Positions 1 to 5,907 of a stretch of 6,877 bases of DNA are shown here, piece by piece. The stretch's first letter is position 1. The number at the start of each line of letters is the position of its first letter. The notes below the pieces were generated by a model. It had not been told where the DNA came from and ran no database searches. It saw only the letters and a program-made list of their open reading frames with translations. Origin of the DNA: Tepidisphaeraceae bacterium (GTDB lineage: Bacteria; Planctomycetota; Phycisphaerae; Tepidisphaerales; Tepidisphaeraceae); NCBI GenBank assembly GCA_025450555.1, contig JANWHF010000181.1, positions 1 to 6,877 on the forward strand. The letters run 5' to 3'. The position numbers and the translations under genes are program-made.

Positions 1-63
1 TGGGATTTCCATAATGAGACGGAGGCGACGCTAAAAGGCCTGGCGAAGCTGGAGCCGAGGTGA
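1..63 (+). CDS. C-terminal tail of an upstream gene (partial, unidentified)
   Basis: Frame 1 is open from the left edge for 20 codons and ends at TGA 61-63; the encoded tail is WDFHNETEATLKGLAKLEPR. The other two forward frames hit stops quickly (TAA at 12-14 and 32-34). Codon third positions are strongly G/C, especially over the last dozen codons, as in the clear genes of this window. This fits the end of a real gene entering from the left, but 20 residues are too few to name a family. It could still be chance. Confidence 0.45.
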   Translation, partial: WDFHNETEATLKGLAKLEPR

Positions 64-74
64 CGGATGATGGG

Positions 75-109
75 AGATTTCAGATTTGAAATTTGAGATT
101 TGAAATCAT
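75..109. repeat. A+T-rich degenerate heptad repeat in a spacer
   Basis: Five consecutive 7-base units can be read: AGATTTC (75-81), AGATTTG (82-88), AAATTTG (89-95), AGATTTG (96-102) and AAATCAT (103-109). The tract also contains inverted repeats: GATTTCA at 76-82 pairs with TGAAATC at 101-107, and ATTTCA at 77-82 pairs with TGAAAT at 87-92 across four bases. It lies between the left-edge gene tail and the convergent end of the VOC gene. Its composition is far more A+T-rich than the surroundings. It may be an intergenic repeat family or a weak bidirectional terminator; there is no clear poly-T run to support termination. Confidence 0.6.
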
Positions 110-124
110 ATGCAGCATGCCCAA

Positions 125-499
125 TCAAGCCAGCTTCGAATGATCCGGCTTGTCTTCATAGAGACCAATTGGATTTCCCTCGCTATCCGCAAATTCGGTG
201 AATCTCGGGCTGTCGCCTCGGCTGCGTGGATCGCTCACTTGAATGCCGCGGCTGCGCAAGTCGGCCACGGTCTTGTCCAAATCGTCGGCGGAAAAGTAGA
301 GCATCGCTCCCCGGCCAACATTTTCTTTTTTTGGGTCCGGATGCAGATCGACGCGAAGTTGCAGCGTCGGATGCTGCATCGAAGCGTAGTAGGGCGCGGA
401 CGCGTAATTCACTTTGAATCCCAGTGCCTCGACATACCATTCCATCGCCCGCTCAAGATCGGTCGCATAAATCATGACGTGAGAAAAGCGTTTGAGCAT
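125..499 (-). CDS. VOC family (glyoxalase/bleomycin-resistance-like) protein
   Basis: A 124-residue single-domain protein of the vicinal oxygen chelate superfamily, the usual length for such proteins. The N-terminus (FSHVMIYATDLERAMEWYVEALGFKV, in two overlapping blocks: SHVMIYATDL then WYVEALGFKV) is the typical first beta-alpha-beta unit. The second half has the ADDLDKTVADLRSRG helix and the ending FADSEGNPIGLYE. Candidate metal ligands by family position are His7, His53 and Glu115. Family members are usually metal-dependent lyases, isomerases, dioxygenases or resistance proteins; the substrate cannot be told from sequence. The ATG start at 499 is well supported by a perfect AAGGAGG (504-510 on the minus strand) four bases upstream. 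There is no signal peptide, so it is cytoplasmic. It is transcribed divergently from the TIM-barrel gene at 596. Confidence 0.9.
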   Translation of the reverse strand: MLKRFSHVMIYATDLERAMEWYVEALGFKVNYASAPYYASMQHPTLQLRVDLHPDPKKENVGRGAMLYFSADDLDKTVADLRSRGIQVSDPRSRGDSPRFTEFADSEGNPIGLYEDKPDHSKLA

Positions 500-503
500 G
501 GAT

Positions 504-510
504 CCTCCTT
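504..510 (-). promoter_or_regulatory. Strong Shine-Dalgarno of the VOC gene
   Basis: The minus strand reads AAGGAGG-ATCC-ATG, a full match to the anti-SD core with a short four-base spacer. It fixes the start of the VOC gene at 499. It is notably stronger than anything in front of the other genes in this window. Confidence 0.8.
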
Positions 511-542
511 CGATTCAGCTTGTGCTCGGAAGTGTATATCAA

Positions 543-561
543 AGAGCCACGCTCTTGCGTG
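543..561. promoter_or_regulatory. Overlapping inverted repeats in the divergent spacer
   Basis: The 96-base spacer between the VOC start (499) and the glycosidase-like start (596) contains two overlapping small palindromes: AGAGC-CAC-GCTCT (543-555) and CACGC-TCTT-GCGTG (548-561). They share bases, so as RNA hairpins they would be mutually exclusive; as DNA they could be a regulator-binding site serving both divergent genes. I could not identify a convincing -35/-10 pair on either strand here. The functional reading is speculative. Confidence 0.25.
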
Positions 562-595
562 ACGGGCAGCGTAAAATCGGTTATTGATTGAAGCG

Positions 596-1840
596 ATGAA
601 GAATCCTATCGCAACAGGGGGGCATTGGAATGTGCTGCTTGTTTCAGTGATTCTTACGTGCCTGATGCAGGGCGCGAGCGCTCAGGCGGAACAGAGTATC
701 GACGTGCTGGCCTGGGGCGGGCCGCCGGCGACGGTGGATAAGCTCGGCGAAATGCGCGATGCGGGGTTTACGATCAGCTTCACCGGGTTTGGCGATGTCC
801 ATGCGACGCTGAAGGGGCTGGACGCGGCCAAAGAGGCTGGCGTGAAGCTGCTCGTCTCGTGCCCGCAGCTCAAAACCGATCCGCAGGGAACGGTGCAGAA
901 GTTGAAATCGCATCCGGCATTGGCGGGATATTTCCTGCAGGATGAGCCAGCGGCTCAGGCATTCCCAGAACTGGCAGCGTGGACGCGGCAGATTCATGCC
1001 GCCGACCCGGGGCATATCACATACATTAATCTGTTCCCGAACTATGCGACGCCGGAGCAGCTGGGCGCTGCGAATTATGAAAAGTACCTTGAGGATTTCA
1101 CGAAGATCGTGCCGACCCCGATCCTGTCCTTTGATCATTATCCTGTGATCCAATCCGGCAGCGCGCCGGCGGAATTGCGGGCGAACTGGTATGAGAATCT
1201 GGAATTGGCGTCGGCTGCCGCCAAACGGGCGGGGGTGCCGCTGTGGGCGTTTGCTCTTTCGACGCATCACTTCAGCTATCCGACGCCAACGCTCGCACAT
1301 TTGCGCGTGCAGGTCTTTAGCGATCTGGCCTATGGCGCGCAGACCATTCAGTATTTCACCTATTGGCAGGCGGGAGCGGCGAATGATCCGACCTTCATTG
1401 ACGCTCCGATCATGCGCGATGGAAAACGGACGGTGGCGTACGATCGCGTGAAGCAGGTGAACGCGGAAATGCAGGGTTTGGCTCCGGCATTTATTGGCTC
1501 GAAAATCGTGGCGGCAGGGCACATCGGACAGACCATCCCCCAAGGTACGCATCGGTATGAGCCGCGGTCTCCCATTGCGTCTATCAAGAATGAGTCGGCG
1601 ACAGTCGGAGCTCTCGTATCACTTCTGGAGAAAGGCGACCAGCGATTCCTTGTTCTTGTGAACCGCGACATCAACAAAGCGGGCACTTATTCAATCGCAT
1701 TCGATGACTCGAAGGAAGCGGCGTCCGTCCAGAGAATGGAGAAAGACGGTACGCTGCATGCGCCAGCCGGCCGCGCGATTAAGATCGAGCTTTCGCCGGG
1801 TGATGTTGCAGTATTGGAATGGAAAGGCGATCGGAAGTAG
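596..1840 (+). CDS. Secreted TIM-barrel glycoside-hydrolase-like protein
   Basis: A 414-residue exported protein. Start: ATG 596 is preferred (MKNPIATGG); an in-frame TTG at 584 adds four residues, and neither has a clear ribosome site. Residues about 12-32 form a signal peptide with a hydrophobic core (NVLLVSVILTCLMQG) and an AxA-type cleavage region (ASAQA). The body reads as a (beta/alpha)8 barrel: DVLAWGG, GFTISFTG, VKLLVSC, LAGYFLQDEP (about 110-118), ITYINLFP, ILSFDHYP, PLWAFALSTHH and TIQYFTYW look like successive strands. A beta-rich C-terminal domain (about 330-414) ends in PGDVAVLEW, as in sandwich domains appended to GH-A clan enzymes. Glu117 of DEP sits where the acid/base lies in that clan, but the seventh strand has no obvious Glu nucleophile. 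The likely role is extracytoplasmic glycan recognition or cleavage; family and substrate are unknown. It converges on the gene ending at 1864. Confidence 0.85.
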   Translation: MKNPIATGGHWNVLLVSVILTCLMQGASAQAEQSIDVLAWGGPPATVDKLGEMRDAGFTISFTGFGDVHATLKGLDAAKEAGVKLLVSCPQLKTDPQGTVQKLKSHPALAGYFLQDEPAAQAFPELAAWTRQIHAADPGHITYINLFPNYATPEQLGAANYEKYLEDFTKIVPTPILSFDHYPVIQSGSAPAELRANWYENLELASAAAKRAGVPLWAFALSTHHFSYPTPTLAHLRVQVFSDLAYGAQTIQYFTYWQAGAANDPTFIDAPIMRDGKRTVAYDRVKQVNAEMQGLAPAFIGSKIVAAGHIGQTIPQGTHRYEPRSPIASIKNESATVGALVSLLEKGDQRFLVLVNRDINKAGTYSIAFDDSKEAASVQRMEKDGTLHAPAGRAIKIELSPGDVAVLEWKGDRK

Positions 1841-1863
1841 CTGGCCCTCTCACTGGCGACGGA

Positions 1864-2337
1864 TCAGCCTCCACTGGGCGTTGTCTGATTGGTGTTCAAT
1901 TCTTCGCTCGGAAAGTCCGTCCATCGGATGTCTACCAGTTCTCCGGTCTTGAGTGCCGCATCGCTTGGCAGATCGATGATGACAGGCAGGCCCCATTCCT
2001 GCGATTTATGACCGCGAGCCTCGGCGGAGGGAATCCGCTCATATTGCGAGCCAATTCGTTCGATTCGCGCATGGAACTTCCGTGACGGATCGTGGCGCGG
2101 CCAAAGGTCTACCATGGTGCCCGCAGTAAGCTGCGAGCCTTGCCCCGCACGAAGATATGCACGCACATATCTGATATCCGTATCCACCTGTCCGACCGCC
2201 ATGACCGTTGGCACATCGCGCTTCAATCGCAAGGCAGCGACTACGCATAAAAGCACCATCAGCACTGGAAAGAGCTGATACCGCATGCGCTGCCAGCGCA
2301 CTCTGAGTGGCGTGGGGATCGTTGGATAGCTGGGCAT
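1864..2337 (-). CDS. Short single-pass protein resembling a membrane-fusion-protein beta-barrel
   Basis: 157 residues. Start is ATG at 2337, preceded by GGAG nine bases upstream on the minus strand; an in-frame TTG immediately upstream would add one residue. A basic N-terminus (PLRVRWQRMRYQ) is followed by one membrane segment (LFPVLMVLLCVVAALRL, about residues 22-38), so the rest probably faces the periplasm. The soluble part has a pattern like the beta-barrel domain of HlyD/MFP adaptors: YVRAYLRAGQGSQLTAGTMV, then KFHARIERIG, and at the end GLPVIIDLP...LKTGELVDIRW. It lacks room for the lipoyl and coiled-coil hairpin domains of a normal 350-450-residue adaptor. It lies 39 bases after the DUF4956 gene on the same strand, suggesting the last gene of that operon. 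The family assignment is from pattern alone and is uncertain. Confidence 0.7.
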   Translation of the reverse strand: MPSYPTIPTPLRVRWQRMRYQLFPVLMVLLCVVAALRLKRDVPTVMAVGQVDTDIRYVRAYLRAGQGSQLTAGTMVDLWPRHDPSRKFHARIERIGSQYERIPSAEARGHKSQEWGLPVIIDLPSDAALKTGELVDIRWTDFPSEELNTNQTTPSGG

Positions 2338-2376
2338 CAAAAAACACTCCGCGGACTGTCGATAGAATCCCGATTC

Positions 2377-3078
2377 TTAAATCTCGGCTTCGTCTTCCCG
2401 GTGATAAAGCATCGGCCTTTCAACCCCGGCTATCGACCGCAGGTCGGCCAGCAGCTCTCGGCCGCGAGCGGGGTCGCGCAGCAGAAGCCGATAGGAAACG
2501 TCGACGCGATCGCCTTCCATTTCGCGCTGCGATGCGAGCTGGACTCGCGAGCCATGGCGGTGAAGCGTCCCACGCAGGGCATCGGCCGACGAAGCGCCGC
2601 CGGCCCATTCGAGGGAAATAATCACGTCGTAACGGTTCCGTGCGCCGAAATTGGTGAACCAGATGTAAGCGAATACCAGGGCCACCGCGCCGCCACCAAG
2701 AATCGCCAGGGAAAAATGCTGCGTGCCGACGGCCAATCCGGCGATGAGCGCCCAGAGAATGAACATCGTATCGCGCGTGTCTTTGAGGACATTGCGAAAC
2801 CGGATCATCGTAAACACCGCCAGCATTCCCAGGGCGATGAAAGCATTGGCGGCCACGAGCATCATGAAGATCGACACGAGCATCGGCAGCACCAGCAGCG
2901 AAGCCGTGAACATGCGCGAATAGGAAAGCCCGGCATGGGTCCACATGTAGACCCATGCAATGACATGCCCGAGGATAAACGCCACCAGAAGAACCAGCAG
3001 CACAGCCCGAGGCCCGGTGGCCGGCGCGGCATAGTCGGACGAAAACAGCGTGTCGATCATGCTATTTAACGAATTCAT
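2377..3078 (-). CDS. DUF4956 family polytopic membrane protein
   Basis: 233 residues. The start at ATG 3078 overlaps the stop of the VTC gene as ATGA (3075-3078) and has GGGAG (3083-3087, minus strand) at good spacing; upstream in-frame starts fall inside the VTC gene. The first 20 residues are followed by four or five hydrophobic segments (about 24-46, 56-76, 77-92, 104-118 and 123-142). Between them lies MIRFRNVLKDTRDT (about 91-104), the conserved RFRN/KDTRD cytoplasmic loop I recognise as the hallmark of DUF4956. A soluble C-terminal domain (about 150-233) follows, with a ferredoxin-like feel (YDVIISLEW, VDVSYRLLL, LLADLRSIAGVE), as in the small regulatory tails of MgtC-like membrane proteins. 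The molecular function of DUF4956 is not established to my knowledge. Its coupling with a VTC-domain gene is a recurrent arrangement and suggests that they form one membrane complex. Confidence 0.9.
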   Translation of the reverse strand: MNSLNSMIDTLFSSDYAAPATGPRAVLLVLLVAFILGHVIAWVYMWTHAGLSYSRMFTASLLVLPMLVSIFMMLVAANAFIALGMLAVFTMIRFRNVLKDTRDTMFILWALIAGLAVGTQHFSLAILGGGAVALVFAYIWFTNFGARNRYDVIISLEWAGGASSADALRGTLHRHGSRVQLASQREMEGDRVDVSYRLLLRDPARGRELLADLRSIAGVERPMLYHREDEAEI

Positions 3079-3896
3079 ACAGCTCCCATCAGCGGCCTGC
3101 GCCGCTCCGGCACAGTACGCCGCTCGCGCCATCGGCCGGCCGATGCAGGGCCCATCGCCATCACGCAGTTGACATACTTGGCCATGCAGACGCGATAAAG
3201 ATCGAATGCGCCCACCAGGTCCTGCATCCAGAGTGGAAATCGGCCCGTGAATTTCAATTCCAGCACAACTTCGCCGTCGATGGGGGGATAGACCCAATTC
3301 CGATCGATGCGAAGGGCCTGATGGGCCGCATGAGAATCGTGAAACCAGGAGCCGGCGATGTGTCGATCGAACGTCACGCGGATGTCATCATTGTCGGCGG
3401 CATTCCAAGCTTCGCGCATGTAGGCGACGATGGTTCGCCCGCTTCCGCAAATCGAGTGGCGCAGATGGCAGAATTGCTGAAGCGACGAGAACGATTCGGG
3501 ATCAGTCGGATCGACAAGGTCATGGCGGCGGGGCATGGCGCCCGCAAGAAGCGGCTGGAGGCTCTTTCGCCAGACCGGCGCGCGATCCTTGAGAATGATG
3601 TCGTTCACCCGCCGCTTGGTTTCCAGAAAGATCGGCGAGTTCGGCTTGTCGTCGTAATACCTGGCTCGCAGCTTGAATCGATTTTTATGGCCGCAAAGGG
3701 TGGCGTTAAAGCAATCGAGCGAAGGGCCGTCGACGTAGATGCTGTAGATGGGATAAGCCCAGCCCAATTCGGCTCGTGCAAAGCGATCGTGAACGAGATG
3801 GCTTCGGATGAAATCCCGCACCCCGCGCGCGCACCGCTCATCGATGAGGTATTTCAACTCAAAGCGATTGCGCTGCATGTGATCGTTGAATGGCAT
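3075..3896 (-). CDS. VTC-domain protein, polyphosphate-polymerase-like
   Basis: 273 residues from the ATG at 3896; an in-frame TTG at 3941 would add 15 residues and an ATG at 3878 would remove six. None has a strong ribosome site, so the exact start is open. The protein is one VTC/CYTH-type tunnel-fold domain. Visible motifs are NRFELKYLI (about 9-17), HKNRFKLRARYY (70-81) with alternating basic residues, IFLETKRR (89-96), ILKDRA (101-106), IRVTFDR (172-178), VVLELKF (210-216) and AKYVNC (239-244). The E-x-K, R-x-R, E-x-K, R-x-x-F-x-R and E-x-K pairs are those lining the tunnel that binds nucleotide triphosphate, metal and polyphosphate in the yeast Vtc4 domain. All appear intact, so catalytic activity is plausible. 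There is no signal peptide or membrane segment, so it is cytoplasmic and presumably held at the membrane by the overlapping DUF4956 partner. Confidence 0.9.
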   Translation of the reverse strand: MPFNDHMQRNRFELKYLIDERCARGVRDFIRSHLVHDRFARAELGWAYPIYSIYVDGPSLDCFNATLCGHKNRFKLRARYYDDKPNSPIFLETKRRVNDIILKDRAPVWRKSLQPLLAGAMPRRHDLVDPTDPESFSSLQQFCHLRHSICGSGRTIVAYMREAWNAADNDDIRVTFDRHIAGSWFHDSHAAHQALRIDRNWVYPPIDGEVVLELKFTGRFPLWMQDLVGAFDLYRVCMAKYVNCVMAMGPASAGRWRERRTVPERRRPLMGAV

Positions 3897-3962
3897 GCGA
3901 GCTGCCCGACGAGGCGCCACGTTAACGCGATGTGAGTGCAAACTTTATCGAGTGCAGGTCAT

Positions 3963-5006
3963 TCACGCAATTGTTTTCCGGGCAATGAGGAAGGGAGCGC
4001 CGCCGGCAAAGAGGGGAAGATGCTCCTCGGGAACGCCGACTTGTCGCGCGAAGGCCAGCAGCTCTCGCCGCTCGACTTTGGCATCTTTGAATCCCGCATC
4101 GACGGCGAGCTGCCGAAGTTCGCTGTCGGTGTAGAATCGCAGGCGCGATGCAATGGGCTCGGGAGCGGCAGGGGTGCCGCGAAGGGCGGGATCGGAGCCG
4201 AGCATGACGAGCCGGCCATTCGGTTGGAGCACGCGCCAGATTTCTTTCAGGGCGGTCAATGGATCAGGGAGGAAACCAAACACGCCGGTCATCGAAGCAC
4301 ATGTGAAGGTCTGATCGGAAAAAGGAAGCTGATCGGCACTAGCCTGGTGAATCTGCAGCCGGCCTTGCGCAACCGCATTTGCATTAAGCTCTTCGGCGAC
4401 GCGCAGCATGTCGGCACTGTGATCGATCCCCGCGGCTCGGCAGCCGCTCTGAAGTGCCTCTTTCAGAAGCGCTCCTCCGCCGCAGCCGACATCGAGCAGA
4501 TAATCGGTGGGTTTGAGTGCAAGCTCGGCGAGAATCACCTTAAAATTTGGATAGTGATAGAGCGGCTCCCGATAAACGGCCCGTGCCTGCGAGCCCGAAG
4601 GCTTCCGCGCCCGTCGATCAGTAATCCAATCCTCGAATCGTGCCGGCATGGTCGCGCAGATGAAGGGCGATGCGAATTCGGTTGCAAACCAACCGGCGGC
4701 CTCGGATTCGCCGATCGATTCGTCCGGACGAACTTGTGAAAGTGTGGCTCGTGTTCCACCCTCGATGTGTTCCAGTCGCAGTTCAACGCCACCGGCCGAA
4801 TTCCATTGAACCCTCATACGCCGCGGCGGTTCCCATGCTTCGACGTAACCGACGATCCGCCCATTTTGAGTGATCTGTCCATTCGAGCGCGCTTCCAGCG
4901 TCACTCCGCTGGTTTTCAGGGCGATGGAGATTTCATCGATCAATGTGTCGAATGCCTCTTGCGGCGCAAGAGGCAGATCAATGCGCATTGATGGCGTCGA
5001 TTTCAT
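3963..5006 (-). CDS. SRPBCC domain-class I SAM methyltransferase fusion
   Basis: 347 residues. The ATG at 5006 is chosen because GGTGAA precedes it and the SRPBCC fold begins just after (MRIDLPLAPQEAFDTL). An upstream ATG at 5111 would run through the divergent gene's start. Residues about 7-135 look like a START/Bet v1-like SRPBCC domain: VGYVEAWEPPRRMRVQW, LRLEHIEGGTRATLSQV, and a final helix GWFATEFASPFICATMPARF. Residues about 150-347 are a Methyltransf_11-type domain: motif I LLDVGCGGGALL (170-181), acidic Asp195 after AAGID, SADQLPF (223-229), and post-motif LQPNGRLVMLG (260-270). The C-terminus LFAGGAPFLIARK is typical of small-molecule methyltransferases. It is the first gene of the leftward cluster, with a 66-base gap to the VTC gene. 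The substrate is unknown, and the SRPBCC half may bind a hydrophobic ligand. Confidence 0.88.
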   Translation of the reverse strand: MKSTPSMRIDLPLAPQEAFDTLIDEISIALKTSGVTLEARSNGQITQNGRIVGYVEAWEPPRRMRVQWNSAGGVELRLEHIEGGTRATLSQVRPDESIGESEAAGWFATEFASPFICATMPARFEDWITDRRARKPSGSQARAVYREPLYHYPNFKVILAELALKPTDYLLDVGCGGGALLKEALQSGCRAAGIDHSADMLRVAEELNANAVAQGRLQIHQASADQLPFSDQTFTCASMTGVFGFLPDPLTALKEIWRVLQPNGRLVMLGSDPALRGTPAAPEPIASRLRFYTDSELRQLAVDAGFKDAKVERRELLAFARQVGVPEEHLPLFAGGAPFLIARKTIA

Positions 5007-5079
5007 GGGTTCACCGTTCCATCGTTCAAAAACCTTGCTAAGCTGTTTGAGCGCGAGCCCGAAAGGTAACTGAACGCAT
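5007..5079. promoter_or_regulatory. Compact divergent intergenic region
   Basis: These 73 bases separate the methyltransferase start (5006, leftward) from the GATase-like gene start (5080, rightward), so promoters for both the leftward cluster and the rightward pair should lie in or very near them. I see a TTGCTA at 5035-5040 and a CGTTCA/TGAACG inverted pair (5023-5028 and 5071-5076), but no -35/-10 pair with proper spacing on either strand. The call rests on gene orientation, not on a recognised promoter motif. Confidence 0.4.
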
Positions 5080-5907
5080 ATGGTAACGATGCGAGAAAAT
5101 CCCTCAAACAAATTGTTTGTCGCGGCAATCGTGGCACTCCTGCTCTTGGCTGCTCCGAGCCATCTGTTTGCACAAGCGGGAGCGAAAAAGCCGGTGTTGC
5201 TCTACAGCCGGTATTTCAATGCGAAAGGGGAATCGAGATACCTGCCTGACGGCACTTATCGCGATGTTCTGGCGCGGCTCCGCGATACATTCGAAGTGCG
5301 CGTCAATGATCTGCCTTTAGATGCGCAGAATCTCAAAGACGTTAAGGTGGTCCTGATTGCCAATCCCAGCGACCGGGCCGTTCGGAATAATCCTGCTCCT
5401 CCTCATTGCTCGCCCGGCGACCTGGAAGCATTGAGCAAATTTGTCCGCGACGGCGGCGGCTTGATCGCCATGGGAAATCAGGAAGGCCACAACCTGGAGA
5501 TCAACGACTTCAATCATTTGCTCGAAGCGTTCGGGATGCGATTTGTAAACAACTATACCGACGCTAAGCGGCTGATTATCGCCAAGGATGTGCCGATCAT
5601 TGGCGGCTTGCGCTGGGCTTACTACACCGGCAATCAGGTCGTCATCGATCCTAATAACCCTGCTCATGCGCGACCGCTGGTGATGAATGATCTTCATCAA
5701 AAGCCGGTTGGCGGCCCGCGCGATGCCGCTGGCGCGCTTCTGGCAATTGCCGATCTGGGCAAAGGACATGTCGCTGTCGTCACCGATTCCGGCTGGATTA
5801 CCAATGATGCCTTGAGCGACAAAGGCATTGGCAGTGTTGCCATTAAAGGCGAAGACAATTGGGAAATCTTCCTCCGCTTGACGAAATGGGCCGCGGGTCA
5901 AAAGTAA
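5080..5907 (+). CDS. Secreted GATase-like-fold protein of unknown function
   Basis: 275 residues from ATG 5080 (a second in-frame ATG at 5089 removes three). AAAGG at 5062-5066 is rather distant for a ribosome site. A signal peptide is clear: KLFVAAIVALLLLAAP core, cleavage likely near LFAQA (about 29-33). The mature protein begins with a strand (KKPVLLYSRYFN), then DGTYRDVLARLRDTFEVRV, VKVVLIANPSD and LEALSKFVRDGGGLIAMGNQ (about 115-134). That order of strand, helix, strand and the FVRDGGGLIAMG turn resembles type 1 glutamine-amidotransferase-like (ThuA/DUF4350-like) folds used as non-catalytic sugar- or nucleotide-binding domains. A later block, LLAIADLGKGHVAVVTDSGW (about 220-239), resembles the GKGRVVVLGD segment of the same group. 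No catalytic Cys nucleophile elbow is evident. The stop overlaps the GH32 start (TAATG), so the two are probably translated together. Confidence 0.82.
   Translation: MVTMRENPSNKLFVAAIVALLLLAAPSHLFAQAGAKKPVLLYSRYFNAKGESRYLPDGTYRDVLARLRDTFEVRVNDLPLDAQNLKDVKVVLIANPSDRAVRNNPAPPHCSPGDLEALSKFVRDGGGLIAMGNQEGHNLEINDFNHLLEAFGMRFVNNYTDAKRLIIAKDVPIIGGLRWAYYTGNQVVIDPNNPAHARPLVMNDLHQKPVGGPRDAAGALLAIADLGKGHVAVVTDSGWITNDALSDKGIGSVAIKGEDNWEIFLRLTKWAAGQK

Noticed and set aside
644..1552. A 302-codon open frame on the minus strand
   Set aside because: It is antisense to the clear TIM-barrel gene, is rich in Arg/His/Pro with no recognisable domain, and is a shadow of G+C-biased third codon positions.
1841..1863. 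Bidirectional terminator between the converging genes
   Set aside because: The 23-base gap contains no G+C-rich stem followed by Ts on either strand.
2364..2377. AGAATC-CC-GATTCT inverted repeat after the DUF4956 gene, considered as a terminator
   Set aside because: The loop is only two bases, the stem is A+T-rich and no T-run follows; it overlaps the stop codon and the next gene starts 39 bases on in the same direction.
2401..3069. A 222-codon open frame on the plus strand
   Set aside because: It is antisense to the DUF4956 gene; composition is highly charged and low in hydrophobics, typical of the complement of a membrane-protein gene.
3079..3297. Upstream extension of the DUF4956 gene by 73 codons
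   Set aside because: The extra residues lie inside the VTC coding region in another frame; the ATGA overlap with GGGAG upstream gives a better start at 3078.
3936..4739. A 267-codon open frame on the plus strand
   Set aside because: It is antisense to the methyltransferase, whose motif I and domain order are unambiguous; no domain is visible in the antisense product.
5007..5111. N-terminal extension of the methyltransferase by 35 residues to ATG 5111
   Set aside because: It would cover the whole divergent spacer and the start and signal-peptide codons of the opposite gene; the domain fold begins only after ATG 5006, which has a GGTGAA upstream.
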